Shown here: piece by piece, positions 47,466 through 58,585 of the stretch
How the letters are laid out: each line of letters begins with the position of its first letter
Numbering within the stretch: position 1 is the stretch's first letter
Assembly: GCF_900107585.1 (NCBI RefSeq)
Contig: NZ_FNQM01000005.1
Span: 1-64,000 of the forward strand
Length of the DNA stretch: 64,000 nt
Direction of reading: 5' to 3'
Source of the DNA: Rubrimonas cliftonensis
GTDB lineage: Bacteria; Pseudomonadota; Alphaproteobacteria; Rhodobacterales; Rhodobacteraceae
Program-made: the position numbers and the translations under genes
Notes under the pieces: generated by a model
Seen by the model: the letters and a program-made list of their open reading frames with translations, nothing else
What the model was told of the DNA's origin: nothing
Database searches by the model: none

Positions 47466-48839
47466 TCACCAGTTCTCCTTGAACCAGCGCACGGCGCGGG
47501 CGACGCGCCCTCTCCCTGCGGCGGCGGACGGGGCGTCATAGTCCCAGAGTTCGTCGCGGGGCCGCGCGGCGTAGACCGCGAGGCCGACGCCCGCCGCGAA
47601 GGCGGGGCCGGCGGCGTTCTGCGGCAGGCCGGCGATGCGCATCGGCCGACCGACGCGGGTGCGGCGGCCGAGGATGCGCTGGGCGGCCTCCTCCAGCCCC
47701 GGCAGCTGCGCGGCGCCGCCCGTCAGCACGATGCGCCGGCCGGGCAGGTGCTCGAAGCCGGCCGCGCGCAGCCGGTCGCGCACCGTCTCCAGCGTCTCCT
47801 CCAGCCGCGGGCGGATCACGCCGATCAGCACGGCGCGGGAGATGCGGCGGCGCTCGTGGGGGTCGTCGTCGCCGAGCCGTGGCGCCTCGATCATCTCGCG
47901 GTCGTCGAGGCCGGTGGCGACGGCGCCGCCATGCAGCGTCTTGACGCGCTCGGCGTCGGCCTGCGGCATGGCGAGCCCCTGGGCGATGTCGAGCGTGACG
48001 TGGTCGCCGCCGAGCCGCACGCTCTGGGCGTGGATCATGTGGCCGCGCAGGAAGATCGAGAGCGAGGTGGCGCCGGCCCCCATGTCGACGCAGGCGGCGC
48101 CGAGGCGCTGCTCGTCCTCCACGAGGCTCGAAAGGCCGGCGGCGTAGGCGCCCGAGACGACGCCCGCGAGCTCGAGGTCGGCGCCGCGCACGCACTGGGC
48201 GAGGTTGCGCAGCGGTCCGGCGGCGACCGTCAGCACATGGGCGTCGCAGCCGAGCCGCTCGCCGCTCATGCCGCGCGGGTCGTTGAGGCCGCCGACGCCG
48301 TCGATCTCGAAATTGACCGGCTGGGCGTGCAGCAGCGCGCGGCCCTCCTCGCGCGGCAGCCGGCAGCTGGTGGCGGCGCGGGCGACGTCGCGCGCGCAGA
48401 CGGCGACGCCCTCGACCATGGCGAGCCCGTGCGCCGCGGCGCTGCGCGGGCGGCCGCCGGAAAGCGTCGCGACCGCCTGATCGACGCGCTCGCCCGCCAT
48501 CTTCTCGGCCAGCTCCAGCGCGGCGCGGACGGAGCGGCCGGCCTCCTCCATGTCCACGATCTCGCCGAGGCGCACGCCGCCGGAGCGCACCACGCCGACG
48601 CCGACGACGCGCACCGCGCCCAGCGCGTCATGCGCGCCGGCGTCGCCGGCCTCCGCCATCTCCTGCGCGCGGGCGAGGCGCTGGGCGTCGATGCGCAGGA
48701 TGAAGCAGGCGGTCTTGGCCGAGCCGAGATCGATCGCCGCCACCAGACCGCGGCGCGCCGCCGCCCTCAGCCGCTCGCGCATCGCGCGCAGCCCGTTCAG
48801 GGTCGGGCCGTGGAGGGAGACGCCGGGATGCGCCGTCAT
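47466..48839 (-). CDS. ftsA: Cell division protein FtsA
   Basis: Actin-like ATPase that tethers FtsZ to the membrane. The 457-residue protein shows phosphate 1 (AAIDLGSAKTACFILR), the SHS2/1C region (LSGGRPRS), phosphate 2 (AACVDMGAGATSLSIF), the adenosine motif (IVLTGGAAQLPGL) and a C-terminal amphipathic helix (GRVARAVRWFKENW) for membrane binding. The start at 48839 has a GAAGGAGA box and overlaps ftsQ by 4 nt. A GTCG-TTTTT-CGAC repeat (47450-47462) follows its stop. Confidence 0.95.
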   Translation of the reverse strand: MTAHPGVSLHGPTLNGLRAMRERLRAAARRGLVAAIDLGSAKTACFILRIDAQRLARAQEMAEAGDAGAHDALGAVRVVGVGVVRSGGVRLGEIVDMEEAGRSVRAALELAEKMAGERVDQAVATLSGGRPRSAAAHGLAMVEGVAVCARDVARAATSCRLPREEGRALLHAQPVNFEIDGVGGLNDPRGMSGERLGCDAHVLTVAAGPLRNLAQCVRGADLELAGVVSGAYAAGLSSLVEDEQRLGAACVDMGAGATSLSIFLRGHMIHAQSVRLGGDHVTLDIAQGLAMPQADAERVKTLHGGAVATGLDDREMIEAPRLGDDDPHERRRISRAVLIGVIRPRLEETLETVRDRLRAAGFEHLPGRRIVLTGGAAQLPGLEEAAQRILGRRTRVGRPMRIAGLPQNAAGPAFAAGVGLAVYAARPRDELWDYDAPSAAAGRGRVARAVRWFKENW

Positions 48840-49708
48840 GTCTGGTTCTCCTTCTGAAGACCGGTCAGCGCGCGCTCCGTCAGCCGCACGGTGGGGCGGC
48901 CGGGCAGCCGCAGGTCCACCGCCGCGAGGTCGCGGTCGAAGAGCGCGATGCGCTCGTGCATCCGGGCGGCCTGCGCCATGGCGGCGGGGGCGCCGGTCTC
49001 GGGCAGCATCAGCGTCATGGTCTCGCCCGGCGCCGGGCCGAGCAGCGCCACGTCCCACCGCCGCGCGCCGATGCGCGTCAGCGCCACCACGCGGGGGCGC
49101 AGCGGGCCGGAAACGGTGAGCACCGCCAGCGCGTCCGCCACCGCCTCGGCCGCGCCGGGCCCGACGACGAGCGGCAGCTCCGCGTGATCGGCTCTGGAGA
49201 ACGCCGGCTCGATCACCGCGCCGCCCGCGTCGACAAGCACCGGCTCGCCCTCGATGCGCCAGATCGCGGCGGCCTTGCGCTGGCGCACGATCACGCGCAG
49301 CGCCTCCGGCGCCTCCAGATGCACCTCCGCCCCCGCCACCCAGCCGAGACTCTCCACGCGGCGACGCACCACCGCGGGGTCGAGATCGAGCGAGGAGGCG
49401 CCGGTCGCGTCGGTCAGCGCGGCGAGGATCTCGCCCTCCAGCCCCGCGTCGGCGCCAGCGACCTTGATGCGGCGGATGGCGAACTCGGGCCGCGCCGTCA
49501 GCGCCGCGCGCGCCTCGGCCAGCTTCGCCTGCGCCGCCGCGTGCACCGCCGGGTCCGAGGCCAGCATGGCCGCCGCCGCCGCCAGCGCCAGCGCCGGGAG
49601 ATGGGTCGTGGCGGCGCGACGCACCCAGCGCCGCCGCCACAGCCGGTTGAGCCGCCGCCGCAGCCGCCCCGGCTCGGCGGGGCGCGCGCCCGAGCTCACC
49701 GGTCGCAT
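48836..49708 (-). CDS. ftsQ: Cell division protein FtsQ
   Basis: Bitopic divisome protein linking early and late division proteins. The 290-residue protein has a very basic cytoplasmic N-terminus ([15 protein letters not shown]), one membrane helix (about residues 38-58), the POTRA domain ([20 protein letters not shown]), and the FtsQ beta domain ([28 protein letters not shown]). The start at 49708 has a GGTGGAGG box and overlaps ddl by 13 nt; the stop overlaps ftsA by 4 nt. Confidence 0.92.
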   Translation of the reverse strand: MRPVSSGARPAEPGRLRRRLNRLWRRRWVRRAATTHLPALALAAAAAMLASDPAVHAAAQAKLAEARAALTARPEFAIRRIKVAGADAGLEGEILAALTDATGASSLDLDPAVVRRRVESLGWVAGAEVHLEAPEALRVIVRQRKAAAIWRIEGEPVLVDAGGAVIEPAFSRADHAELPLVVGPGAAEAVADALAVLTVSGPLRPRVVALTRIGARRWDVALLGPAPGETMTLMLPETGAPAAMAQAARMHERIALFDRDLAAVDLRLPGRPTVRLTERALTGLQKENQT

Positions 49709-50607
49709 GAGGCGTCCTCCACCATCCAGCGGCAGAGCGCGGGGAAGTCGACGCCGACCGACGCCGCCTGCTCGGGCGCGAGCGAGGTGCCGGTCATGCC
49801 GGGCTGGGTGTTGATCTCCAGCGCGATCAGCCCGTCGAGCCCGCGCGCCTCGTCCCAGCGCAGGTCGGTGCGCGAGACGCCGCGGGCGCCGACGGCGCGA
49901 TGGGTCTTCAGGGCGATGTCGAGGCAGGCGTCGAACACCTCGGCGGGCAGTTCGGCGGGGCAGACATGGCGCGAACCGCCGGGGCTGTATTTCGCGTGAT
50001 AGTCGTACCAGCCGGCGGAGACGATGTCGGTCACGGTCAGCGCGCGGTCGCCCATCACGGCGACGGTCAGCTCGCGCCCCGGAACGAAGGCCTCGACCAT
50101 CAGCGTCTCCGGCGCGTCCGGACCCAGCCGGGCGGGCCCGTTGGCGCCCTCGGCGACGATGTGGACGCCGACCGAGGAGCCCTCGTTGTAGGGCTTCACG
50201 ACATAGGGCGGCGCCATCGGGTGCCCGCTCGCGACGGCCTCCCGCGAGGCCAGCAGGCTTTCCGCGACCGGCACGCCGGCGGCGGCGAAGGCCGTCTTGG
50301 CGCGCGCCTTGTCCATCGCCAGAGCCGAGGCCAGCACGCCGGAATGAGTGTAGGGGATCGCCATCAGTTCGAGCAGGCCCTGCACGCAGCCGTCCTCGCC
50401 CCAGCGCCCGTGCAGGGCGTTGAAGGCGACGTCGGGGGCGACGTCGGCCAGCCTGGCGGGAAGGTCCCGCCCGGCGTCGATCTCCGTCACTGCGTAGCCC
50501 GCCTGACGCAGCGCCTCGGCGCAGGCCGCGCCGGACGCAAGGGAAACCTCGCGTTCGGCGGACAGACCGCCCTTCAGCACGGCGATGCGGGGCGTCCTGC
50601 TCGACAT
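49696..50607 (-). CDS. ddl: D-alanine--D-alanine ligase
   Basis: ATP-grasp enzyme making the D-Ala-D-Ala dipeptide of peptidoglycan. The 303-residue protein has [36 protein letters not shown], the ATP loop [16 protein letters not shown], and the metal/substrate motif [19 protein letters not shown]. Start at 50607. It lies 135 nt downstream of murB, the largest gap inside the dcw run apart from its ends, so it may have its own promoter. Confidence 0.96.
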   Translation of the reverse strand: MSSRTPRIAVLKGGLSAEREVSLASGAACAEALRQAGYAVTEIDAGRDLPARLADVAPDVAFNALHGRWGEDGCVQGLLELMAIPYTHSGVLASALAMDKARAKTAFAAAGVPVAESLLASREAVASGHPMAPPYVVKPYNEGSSVGVHIVAEGANGPARLGPDAPETLMVEAFVPGRELTVAVMGDRALTVTDIVSAGWYDYHAKYSPGGSRHVCPAELPAEVFDACLDIALKTHRAVGARGVSRTDLRWDEARGLDGLIALEINTQPGMTGTSLAPEQAASVGVDFPALCRWMVEDASCDR

Positions 50608-50742
50608 GCCCGCCTCGATGTCCGGCTCCGGTTAACGCCCGGGGCCATTTTGTGTTCGCGCCGGAGTTCCGGCGCCGCCTGATTCGCGCCCCGGATTTTT
50701 CCGGTGGCGTGTAATGTTGGCCCCGTTGCCTCAGAGCCTGTC
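50608..50742 (-). promoter_or_regulatory. murB-ddl gap with two hairpins
   Basis: The 135-nt gap holds a near-perfect palindrome GCGCCGGA-GT-TCCGGCGC (50658-50675) and a second inverted repeat CCGGA-TTTT-TCCGG (about 50691-50704). Neither has a T-run on the minus strand. They could modulate read-through from murB into ddl-ftsQAZ or flank a promoter for that segment. Confidence 0.35.
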
Positions 50743-51735
50743 TCAAGTCGTCAGGGGAATCCCTATCCGCTTGACTTCCCATACTAACTGAACGCCCGTG
50801 GTTTCCAAAACCTTACCGCGAACGATTTCTCCCAAATTTTCCAGATCGGCTGCGGTGGCGTCGCCGGTGTTGACCAGAAAGTTCGGGTGCATGGGCGACA
50901 TCCGGGCGCCGCCGAGGGTCATCCCGCGACATCCTGCGTCATCGATCAGCTTCCAGGCCTTCATCTCGTGGGTGTCGTCGGCGTGTCCCGTCGAGCTGAA
51001 GCCGGCGGGGTTGCGGAAGGTCGAGCCGGCGGTGCGCTCGCGCACCGGCTGGCTCTCGGCGCGGCGCTTCAGCAGCGCCTCCATGCGGTCGAGTATCGCC
51101 TCGGGCGCGTCGGGGCGGCCGTCGAAGCCCGCCTCGATGAAGATGAGGTCGTCGGGCAGGCCGCAGTCGCGGTAGCCGAACGCCATGTCCTCGGGCGCCA
51201 GCGCGACGCGCCGACCCTTGCGGTCGATGGCGACGGCGCCGGTGAACACGTCCGCCACATAGGCGCCGTAGCAGCCGGCGTTCATGCGCACCGCGCCGCC
51301 GACGGCGCCGGGAATGGTGCGCAAAAACTCCAGCCCCGAGATCCCGTAGCTGGCGGCGGCCTTGGCGAGCTGCGCGTCGAGCAGCGCCGCGCCGGCGCGC
51401 AGGCCGGTCTCGCCCTCGCGCCTGAGCGCGTTGAAGCCGCGCCCCAGCCGGATCGAGACGCCCGGCACGCCGCCGTCGCGCACGATCAGGTTCGAGCCGA
51501 CGCCGAGCACGGTCACGGGGATGTCCGGGGCGAGGGCGGCGAGGAACTGCGACAGGTCGTCGGCGTCCTCGGGCTGGAACAGCACCTCCGCCGGCCCGCC
51601 GACGCGCAGCCATGTCAGCTCGTCCAGCGGGCGCATCGGCGTCAGCGCGCCGCGGGCGCGGGGCAGGCTGGCGAGCAGGGCCAGCCCGTGCAGACCCTCG
51701 CCGGCCCGTGTCGCCGCGGCCTCCGGCTCAGCCAT
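50743..51735 (-). CDS. murB: UDP-N-acetylenolpyruvoylglucosamine reductase
   Basis: FAD enzyme that reduces UDP-GlcNAc-enolpyruvate to UDP-MurNAc. The 330-residue protein has the FAD motif [50 protein letters not shown], and the catalytic Ser in [12 protein letters not shown]. The start at 51735 matches the family N-terminus and overlaps the glutathione S-transferase gene by 8 nt; an in-frame codon 10 residues upstream is less likely. Confidence 0.95.
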   Translation of the reverse strand: MAEPEAAATRAGEGLHGLALLASLPRARGALTPMRPLDELTWLRVGGPAEVLFQPEDADDLSQFLAALAPDIPVTVLGVGSNLIVRDGGVPGVSIRLGRGFNALRREGETGLRAGAALLDAQLAKAAASYGISGLEFLRTIPGAVGGAVRMNAGCYGAYVADVFTGAVAIDRKGRRVALAPEDMAFGYRDCGLPDDLIFIEAGFDGRPDAPEAILDRMEALLKRRAESQPVRERTAGSTFRNPAGFSSTGHADDTHEMKAWKLIDDAGCRGMTLGGARMSPMHPNFLVNTGDATAADLENLGEIVRGKVLETTGVQLVWEVKRIGIPLTT

Positions 51736-52387
51736 GGGCCGCCTCGATCTCCATCCACTCCTCAAGGCATGTCCCGATGGGCTGGTCCAGCGGCGCGAAG
51801 GCGGGGCGGGCGGTCACGCGCGCCAGCCAGGCCGCGACGTTGGGCGTGGCCGGCGGCGCGCCGTGCGGCAGCAGCAGCGCCCGCCGCGCCGAGATCGCCG
51901 GCCCGATGTCGGCGAAGGAGAAGCCGCCGCACAGGTGCTCGCGCCCCTCCAGCGCCCGCTCCAGCACCGCCACGCGCGCCGCAAGCGCCGCGGCGGCGTG
52001 CTCCAGCATCGAGATGTCCTGCAGCGCCTTCGGCGTGCGCACGGTCGGGAAGAACAGCGCGGCGACGGCAGGGTAGAGCGTGGCGGTGTTCCACGTCGTC
52101 CACTGGTCGGCCAGCGCGAAGTCGGCCTCGTCGGTCCACAGCGCGCCATGGCCGTAGGCGCGCGCCAGATAGCGCAGGATGGCGTCGGACTCGAACAGCA
52201 CCAGCTCGCCGTCCTTCAGCGTCGGGACATAGCCGTTGGGGTTGATCGCGCGATACGCCGGGTCGTCCATGCCGCCGAAGCCGCCGCCGACGCGCACATG
52301 CTCGAACGCCAGCCCCAGCTCGCGCAGCGCCCAGAGCGCCTTCTGGACGTTTGACGAGTTCTTCCGGCCCCAAAGCGTCATGCTCAT
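51728..52387 (-). CDS. Glutathione S-transferase-family protein inside the dcw cluster
   Basis: A 219-residue GST-like protein: N-terminal thioredoxin fold ([42 protein letters not shown] with the cis-Pro and the glutathione-binding ES) and an all-helical C-terminal domain ([19 protein letters not shown]). The substrate is unknown. It is wedged between murC (4-nt overlap) and murB (8-nt overlap), where other Rhodobacterales often have a small DUF gene or nothing, so it must be co-translated with cell-wall enzymes. Glutathione is also used for formaldehyde oxidation in this organism, but no link is shown. Confidence 0.88.
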   Translation of the reverse strand: MSMTLWGRKNSSNVQKALWALRELGLAFEHVRVGGGFGGMDDPAYRAINPNGYVPTLKDGELVLFESDAILRYLARAYGHGALWTDEADFALADQWTTWNTATLYPAVAALFFPTVRTPKALQDISMLEHAAAALAARVAVLERALEGREHLCGGFSFADIGPAISARRALLLPHGAPPATPNVAAWLARVTARPAFAPLDQPIGTCLEEWMEIEAAHG

Positions 52388-53796
52388 GCCGCGCGTTCCT
52401 TCTCCAGCGCCTCGGGCAGCCCCTGCGCCCAGGCGGTGATTGATCCGGCGCCGAGGCAAACCACCATGTCGCCGGGGCCGGCTTCGGCGGCGACGAGCCG
52501 CGCGAGGTCGTCGGGCCCCTCGATGGCGCGCACGCCGCGATGGCCATGGGCGCGCAGTCCGCCGCAGAGCGCGTCCCGGCTGACGCCCGGCACCGGCGCC
52601 TCCCCGGCGGCGTAGACGTCGGCGATCGCCACCACGTCGGCGTCGTTGAAGCAGGCGCAGAACTCGGTGAACAGATCCTGCAGGCGGGAGTAGCGGTGCG
52701 GCTGGTGCACGGCGATCAGCTTGCCCTGCGTGGCGGCCCGCGCGGCCTTGAGCACGGCGGCGATCTCGACGGGGTGGTGGCCGTAGTCGTCGATGATCTC
52801 GGCGCCGTTCCACGCGCCGACGCGGGTGAAGCGCCGCCGCACGCCCTTGAAGCCCGACAGCCCCTTCGCGATGGCCTCGTCGCCGATCTTCAGCTCGCGG
52901 GCGACGGCGAGGGCTGCGAGCGCGTTGAGGACGTTGTGCTCGCCGGGCATGGGCAGGGCGAGGCCCTCCATGCGCTCGTGTCCTTCGGCCGTGCGGATCA
53001 CCACGTCGAAGCGGTTGGCGCCGTCGCGCCACGCCATGTTCTCCGCCCGCACGTCGGCCTGGCGCGAGAAGCCGTAGGTGACCACGCGGCGGTCGTCGAT
53101 CTTGCCGATCAGGCTCTGCACCTCTGGGTGGTCGATGCAGCAGACGGCCAGCCCGTAGAACGGGATGTTGGAGACGAAGGTGAGGAAGGCGTCGCGCACG
53201 CCGTCGAAGTCGCCGTAATGGTCCAGGTGTTCGGGGTCGATGTTGGTGACGATGGCCACCGTCGCCGGCAGCTTGACGAAGGTGCCGTCGCTCTCGTCGG
53301 CCTCCACCACCATCCAGTCGCCGGCCCCCAGCCGCGCGTTGGAGCCGTATGCCTGGATGATGCCGCCGTTGACCACCGTGGGGTCCATGCCGCCGGCGTC
53401 GAGCAGGGCGGCGACCATCGAGGTGGTGGTGGTCTTGCCGTGGGTGCCGGCGACGGCGACGTTCTGGCGCAGGCGCATCAGCTCCGCCAGCATCTCGGCC
53501 CGCCGCACCACCGGCAGCGCGCGCGCGCGGGCCGCGTCCAGTTCGGGGTTGCCGGGCTTGATGGCCGAGGAGATCACCACGACCTTCGCGGCGCCGAGGT
53601 TCTCGGCGCGCTGGCCGATGTGGACCGTCGCGCCGAGCGCCCGCAGGCGCTCGATGATCGGGCTCTCCTTCAGGTCGGAGCCCTGCACCTGATAGCCGAG
53701 GTTCAGCAGCACCTCGGCGATGCCGGACATGCCGATCCCGCCGATGCCGACGAAATGCAGCACGCCGATGTCGAGCGGCAGGGCTGTGGTCATCAT
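52384..53796 (-). CDS. murC: UDP-N-acetylmuramate--L-alanine ligase
   Basis: Adds L-Ala to UDP-MurNAc, the first amino-acid step of the peptidoglycan stem. The 470-residue protein has [17 protein letters not shown], the ATP loop [26 protein letters not shown], the Mur ligase middle-domain motif [13 protein letters not shown], and [10 protein letters not shown]. The start at 53796 (ATGATG) has a GGGAGAA box and overlaps murG by 4 nt. Confidence 0.97.
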   Translation of the reverse strand: MMTTALPLDIGVLHFVGIGGIGMSGIAEVLLNLGYQVQGSDLKESPIIERLRALGATVHIGQRAENLGAAKVVVISSAIKPGNPELDAARARALPVVRRAEMLAELMRLRQNVAVAGTHGKTTTTSMVAALLDAGGMDPTVVNGGIIQAYGSNARLGAGDWMVVEADESDGTFVKLPATVAIVTNIDPEHLDHYGDFDGVRDAFLTFVSNIPFYGLAVCCIDHPEVQSLIGKIDDRRVVTYGFSRQADVRAENMAWRDGANRFDVVIRTAEGHERMEGLALPMPGEHNVLNALAALAVARELKIGDEAIAKGLSGFKGVRRRFTRVGAWNGAEIIDDYGHHPVEIAAVLKAARAATQGKLIAVHQPHRYSRLQDLFTEFCACFNDADVVAIADVYAAGEAPVPGVSRDALCGGLRAHGHRGVRAIEGPDDLARLVAAEAGPGDMVVCLGAGSITAWAQGLPEALEKERAA

Positions 53797-54899
53797 GGGG
53801 CTTCTCCCTCGATCCGTTCTCCCGCGGCCAGCCGCTCCACGAGTTCGGCCAGCCGGTCCGCCGCGTCGGGCCGCGCCAGCCGCGCCGCCGTCGCCGCCAT
53901 CGCCGCCAGTTCGGCGTCGTCGGCCAGCAGCTGCGCGAGCCTGCCCGCCAGCGCCTCCGGCGTCAGCGCGTCCTCGGCGATCACCACCGCGCCGCCGGCC
54001 TCGGCCAGCGCCCTCGCGTTCGCCGTCTGGTGGTCGTCCATCGCCGCCGCGTATGGCGTCAGGATGGCGGGCCGGCCCATGGCGCACAACTCCGCGACCG
54101 TGGACGCCCCGGCGCGGGCGATGACCAGATGCGCCGCCGCGAGCCGCCCCGGCATGTCCGCGAAGAAGGGCGCGACCTCCGCCGTCACGCCGTGCAGCGC
54201 CGCGCGGGCGGCGTCAAGATCCTCCGGGCGGGCCTGCAGCGTCACGCGCAGGCGGGCGCGCAGGCGTTCGGGCAGCAGCCGCAGCGCGGCCGGCACGACG
54301 CGCGCGAAGAGCGCCGCACCCTGGCTGCCGCCGAATGCGAGCAGCTCGATCGCCCCGTCGCCGGGCGGGGCGTAGCGCGCGCGCGCCGCGAGGATCGCCG
54401 GGCGCACCGGGTTGCCCATGCGCAGCAGCCGCGCGCCCGGCGGCGGGTTGCGCAGCGGCCATGTTCCGCAGGCGACCGCGCCCACCCGCGGCGCGAACAG
54501 GCGGTTGACCCGGCCCAGCACGCCGTTCTGCTCGTGGATCAGCCGCGGCAGGCCCAGCGCCCAGGCGGCCGCGAGCGCGGGAAAGGCGGGGTAGCCGCCG
54601 AAACCCGCGACGCAGGCCGGGCGGTCGGCGCGCATCCAGCCCCAGGCCTGCGCGGCGCCCTTCAGCAACGTCAGCGGCGCGCCGAGCCGCGTCAGCGCGC
54701 CGCCCTGCGCCGTCGTCGCCGCCGCGGCCTCGCGCTTCGCGACCTCGGGCGGGAAGCCGTCCGCGTAGCGGGCGCCGCGCGCGTCGGTCGAGAGCGTCAC
54801 CCGCCAGCCGCGCGCCAGCATCGCCTCCGCCAGCGCCTGCGCAGGGAACATGTGCCCGCCGGTGCCTCCGGCTGCGATGACCAGCAGCGGCGCGCTCAC
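53793..54899 (-). CDS. murG: UDP-GlcNAc:lipid I GlcNAc transferase
   Basis: Membrane-associated GT-B enzyme that converts lipid I to lipid II. The 368-residue protein has the G-loop [20 protein letters not shown], the second G-loop [19 protein letters not shown], and the donor-site stretch [25 protein letters not shown] start at 54899, 28 nt after the ftsW stop. The stop overlaps the murC start. Confidence 0.96.
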   Translation of the reverse strand: MSAPLLVIAAGGTGGHMFPAQALAEAMLARGWRVTLSTDARGARYADGFPPEVAKREAAAATTAQGGALTRLGAPLTLLKGAAQAWGWMRADRPACVAGFGGYPAFPALAAAWALGLPRLIHEQNGVLGRVNRLFAPRVGAVACGTWPLRNPPPGARLLRMGNPVRPAILAARARYAPPGDGAIELLAFGGSQGAALFARVVPAALRLLPERLRARLRVTLQARPEDLDAARAALHGVTAEVAPFFADMPGRLAAAHLVIARAGASTVAELCAMGRPAILTPYAAAMDDHQTANARALAEAGGAVVIAEDALTPEALAGRLAQLLADDAELAAMAATAARLARPDAADRLAELVERLAAGERIEGEAP

Positions 54900-54927
54900 G
54901 CGACCGCCCCTAAGGCGGAACCCGCGC

Positions 54928-56070
54928 TCACAGCTGGCCCTCCGACCGCGCGCGCCGCCGCGTCAGCGCCAGCAGCATCCCAAGCGTCAGCCCGGTCGCC
55001 ACCAGCGAGGAGCCACCATAGGAGATCAGCGGCAGTGTCATGCCCTTGGCGGGAAAGAGGCGTATCGCCACGCCCATGTTGACGATCGCCTGCATCCCGA
55101 ACTGCGCCGCCAGCCCCACGCCGGCGAGTCGGATGAACATGTCCTCCTCCCGCAGCAGCCGCAGCACCGAGCGCCCGACGATCGCGAGGTAGAGCACGAT
55201 GATCAGCAGGCAGAGCGCCAGCCCGTACTCCTCCGCCGCCACCGCGATGATGAAGTCGGTGTGCGCGTCGGGCAGGCTCCATTTCACCGTGCCCTCGCCT
55301 ACGCCGACGCCGAACAGGCCCCCGGTCACGATGGCGTCGGTGGCGTAGCCGATCTGGGTCAGCGGCTCGGCGTCCGACAGCAGATAGCTGTCGATGCGCG
55401 AGGCGAAATGGCTCGACGCGCCGTAGGCGACCACGCCGGCGCCGATCACCAGCCCGCCCAGCCCGATCAGCAGCAGGATCGGCGCGCCGGCGACGAAATA
55501 CATCATCCCCCAAGTCGCGACGATCAGCGTCGCCTGGCCGAAATCGGGCTGCAGGGCCAGCGTCGCCGCCACCGCGGCCGTCACCAGAAGCGACAGCAGC
55601 GCCCCCGGCGGGCCGTTGGGGTGCGCCGACGCGGAGAGCAGCCAGGCGGCGAACACCGCGAACACCGGCTTGAGGAACTCCGAGGGCTGGACGGAGAGAA
55701 ACCCCAGCGACACCCAGCGCACCGCGCCCTTGCCGAAATCCGTGCCGTAGAACGGCAGCAGCAGCACCGCCGCGAAGCCCGCGCCGAACGCCAGCGCGCT
55801 CAGTCGCCGGAGCTGGCGCGGGGTGGCCATCGACAGCGTGACGATCGTCGCGAAGCACAGCACGCCGAAGAACGCCTGCCGGGTGACGTAGTGAAAATGC
55901 GGCAACCCGTTCTTGGCGGCCAGTGGCGGCGAGGCGGCCAGACCCAGCACCATCCCGATCAGGAACAGCCCGCCGGCCGCCCAGAGCGTTCCCTGATCCA
56001 CCGTGCGCCACCACCGCCCGAGGATGGACGCGTCGCGGCCGGGCGACGCGCCGAGCGCCATGGTCCTCAT
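54928..56070 (-). CDS. ftsW: Peptidoglycan glycosyltransferase FtsW
   Basis: SEDS-family septal glycan polymerase working with FtsI. The 380-residue protein has about ten membrane segments, the motif [21 protein letters not shown], the catalytic-region loop [20 protein letters not shown] with [19 protein letters not shown], and the end motif [18 protein letters not shown]. The start at 56070 has a GAGGAGGG box and overlaps murD by 4 nt. Confidence 0.96.
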   Translation of the reverse strand: MRTMALGASPGRDASILGRWWRTVDQGTLWAAGGLFLIGMVLGLAASPPLAAKNGLPHFHYVTRQAFFGVLCFATIVTLSMATPRQLRRLSALAFGAGFAAVLLLPFYGTDFGKGAVRWVSLGFLSVQPSEFLKPVFAVFAAWLLSASAHPNGPPGALLSLLVTAAVAATLALQPDFGQATLIVATWGMMYFVAGAPILLLIGLGGLVIGAGVVAYGASSHFASRIDSYLLSDAEPLTQIGYATDAIVTGGLFGVGVGEGTVKWSLPDAHTDFIIAVAAEEYGLALCLLIIVLYLAIVGRSVLRLLREEDMFIRLAGVGLAAQFGMQAIVNMGVAIRLFPAKGMTLPLISYGGSSLVATGLTLGMLLALTRRRARSEGQL

Positions 56071-57500
56071 CGCGGTCCCTCCTCGCCGTCCGTCTGCCCG
56101 CCGTCCGGCTCGGCGACGACCGCCTGCGCGAGCGCGGCGAACGCCTCGCCGCGCGCCTCGAAGTCGCGGAACTGGTCGAAGCTGGCGCAGGCGGGGCTGA
56201 GCAGCACCACGTCGCCCGGCTCGGCCTCCGTCGCCGCGCGCGCCACGGCGGTCGCGAGGTCGCCGCACAGCTCATGGGGCGTGGCGCCCAGCGCCGCGGC
56301 GAAGTCCTGCGCCGCCTGCCCGATGAGATAGGCCTTGGCCACCCGCCCGAACAGCGGCGCTAGCGGCGCGATCCCGCCCTCCTTGGGCACGCCGCCGGCG
56401 ATCCACCGCACGCGCTCGAAGCTCAGCAGCGCCTTCTCCGCGGCGTCGGCGTTGGTGGCCTTGCTGTCGTTGACGAAGCGCACGCCGTTCCGCTCTCCGA
56501 GAAGCTGGAGGCGGTGGGGCAGGCCGGGGAAGCTGCGCAGCCCCGCCTCGATCGCCTTCGGCCCCAGCCCCAGCACGCGGGCCGCGCCATAGGCGGCGCA
56601 GGCGTTCTGGTGGTTGTGGGCGCCGATCAGGCCAGGGCAGGCGCGCAGGTCGAGCGCCGCCGCCTGCTCGCCGCGCCGCCGCTCGGTGAGGAACGCCCTG
56701 TTCATGAAAACCGACCAGCCGGGGCCCCTCAGCCGCGCGCCGCTGGCGATCTCGATCAGCCGCGCGCCCTCGGGGTCGGCCTCGCGCGACTGCGCGGCTA
56801 GGAAGCGCCCGTGGCGGTCGTCCACGCCGATGACGCAGGCCGAGGGCGCGCCCAGTTCGAACAGCCGCCGCTTGGCCGCGAAATAGCCGCCCTCGCCGCC
56901 ATGGCGGTCGAGGTGGTCCGGCGAGAGGTTGAGAAACACCGCCACGTCCGGCGCCAGCGCGCGCGCGAGCTCAAGCTGATAGGACGACAGCTCCAGCACC
57001 ACGGTCTCGCCGTCCGCCAGCGGGTCGAGATCGAGCACGCCGCGGCCGATGTTGCCGCCCATCTGCACCGGTCGGCCCGCGCCCCGCAGGATGTGGGCGA
57101 TCAGCGCGGTGGTGGTCGACTTGCCGTTGGAGCCGGTGACGGCGACGACGCGCGCCTCGGCGTCCGTCATCGCCATGCCGCGGAAAAAGAGGCCCACGTC
57201 GTTGTCGAGCTGCGCGCCGGCGGCCTGCGCCTGCGCCACGGCCGGGTGCGGCGCGGGGTAGAGGTGCGGTACGCCGGGCGAGACGACGAGCAGCCCCATG
57301 CCTTTGCGCCAGGGCCCCTCCCGCGCGAGGTCTTCCACCGCGAAGCCCTCGGCCTCGGCGGCGGCGCGGCCGGCCTCGCCGTCGTCCCAGCACACCGGCG
57401 TCGCCTGCCCCGCCGCCAGCGCGCGCGCCGTCGCCAGCCCCGAGCGGCCCATGCCCAGCACGCCGACGCGCCGGCCCTCGTATCCGCGGACGGCGATCAC
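56067..57500 (-). CDS. murD: UDP-N-acetylmuramoyl-L-alanine--D-glutamate ligase
   Basis: Adds D-Glu to UDP-MurNAc-L-Ala. The 477-residue protein has the N-terminal Rossmann motif [16 protein letters not shown], the ATP loop [37 protein letters not shown], and [18 protein letters not shown] start at 57500 inside the mraY stop (GTGA); the stop overlaps ftsW (ATGA). Confidence 0.96.
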   Translation of the reverse strand: MIAVRGYEGRRVGVLGMGRSGLATARALAAGQATPVCWDDGEAGRAAAEAEGFAVEDLAREGPWRKGMGLLVVSPGVPHLYPAPHPAVAQAQAAGAQLDNDVGLFFRGMAMTDAEARVVAVTGSNGKSTTTALIAHILRGAGRPVQMGGNIGRGVLDLDPLADGETVVLELSSYQLELARALAPDVAVFLNLSPDHLDRHGGEGGYFAAKRRLFELGAPSACVIGVDDRHGRFLAAQSREADPEGARLIEIASGARLRGPGWSVFMNRAFLTERRRGEQAAALDLRACPGLIGAHNHQNACAAYGAARVLGLGPKAIEAGLRSFPGLPHRLQLLGERNGVRFVNDSKATNADAAEKALLSFERVRWIAGGVPKEGGIAPLAPLFGRVAKAYLIGQAAQDFAAALGATPHELCGDLATAVARAATEAEPGDVVLLSPACASFDQFRDFEARGEAFAALAQAVVAEPDGGQTDGEEGPR

Positions 57501-58585
57501 CGCAGCTTCAGCGTCGCCAGCCCGATCAGGGCGAGGATGACCGAGATGATCCAGAAGCGGATGACGATGGTCTCCTCCCGCCAGCCCTTCTTCTCGAAGT
57601 GGTGGTGGATCGGCGCCATCAGGAACACCCGCCGCCCGGTGCGCTTGAACCAGAACACCTGGATGATGACGCTCATCGCCTCCGCCACGAAAAGCCCGCC
57701 GACGACGCCGAGCACGATCTCGTGCTTTGTCGCCACCGCGATGGCGCCGAGCGCGCCGCCCAGCGCCAGCGAGCCGGTGTCGCCCATGAACACCATCGCC
57801 GGCGGGGCGTTCCACCACAGAAAGCCCAGCCCCGCCCCCATCAGCGCCGCGGCGAAGATGGCGATCTCGCCGGTGCCGGGAACGTAGTGCAGTTGCAGGT
57901 AGTCGGTGAAGTCGGTGCGGCCGACGACATAGGCGATGGCCCCCAGCGTGCCGCCGGCGATCATCACCGGCATGATCGCGAGCCCGTCGAGCCCGTCGGT
58001 CAGGTTCACCGCGTTGGCGCTGCCCACGATCACCAGCATGGCGAAGGGGAAGAACAGCACGCCCGCGTCGATCAGCGCGTCCTTGAACACCGGCAGCGCG
58101 ATGCGGCCCGAGAGCGCGTCCGGCTGGAGCCACGCCGCCCAGACGCTCGCGCCGAGCGCGATCGCCAGCCCCAGCAGGAAGCGCGTGCGCGAGGACACGC
58201 CCTTCACCGAGAATTTCGTGACCTTGGCGAAGTCGTCCCAGAAGCCGATGGCGCCGAAGCCCAGCGTCACCAGCACCACCAGCCACACGAAGCCGTTGTC
58301 GAGCCGGCTCCAGAGCAGCGTCGAGAGCACCAGCGCGCCCAGGATCATCACGCCGCCCATGGTGGGCGTGCCGGCCTTGGCGACGATGTGGCTCTGCGGG
58401 CCGTCGTCGCGGATCGGCTGGCCCTTCTTCTGCATCCGCCTGAGCGCGCGGATCACGGCGGGGCCGAACACGAAGCCCAGCACCAGCGCCGTCATGAAGG
58501 CGCCGCCCGCGCGAAAGGTGATGTAGCGGAACAGGTTGAACAGGTCGCCGCCTTCCGACAGCGGGACAAGCAGGTGATACAGCAT
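57497..58585 (-). CDS. mraY: Phospho-N-acetylmuramoyl-pentapeptide transferase
   Basis: Integral membrane enzyme making lipid I from UDP-MurNAc-pentapeptide and undecaprenyl phosphate. The 362-residue protein has ten predicted membrane helices and the family motifs [28 protein letters not shown] (catalytic Asp pair), [14 protein letters not shown], and [16 protein letters not shown]. The start at 58585 shares one base with the murF stop. Confidence 0.97.
   Translation of the reverse strand: MLYHLLVPLSEGGDLFNLFRYITFRAGGAFMTALVLGFVFGPAVIRALRRMQKKGQPIRDDGPQSHIVAKAGTPTMGGVMILGALVLSTLLWSRLDNGFVWLVVLVTLGFGAIGFWDDFAKVTKFSVKGVSSRTRFLLGLAIALGASVWAAWLQPDALSGRIALPVFKDALIDAGVLFFPFAMLVIVGSANAVNLTDGLDGLAIMPVMIAGGTLGAIAYVVGRTDFTDYLQLHYVPGTGEIAIFAAALMGAGLGFLWWNAPPAMVFMGDTGSLALGGALGAIAVATKHEIVLGVVGGLFVAEAMSVIIQVFWFKRTGRRVFLMAPIHHHFEKKGWREETIVIRFWIISVILALIGLATLKLR

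Noticed and set aside
45789-48857. 1022-residue plus-strand ORF opposite ftsZ and ftsA
   Set aside because: Despite its length it only mirrors two essential, fully recognisable genes; long antisense frames are expected at this GC content.
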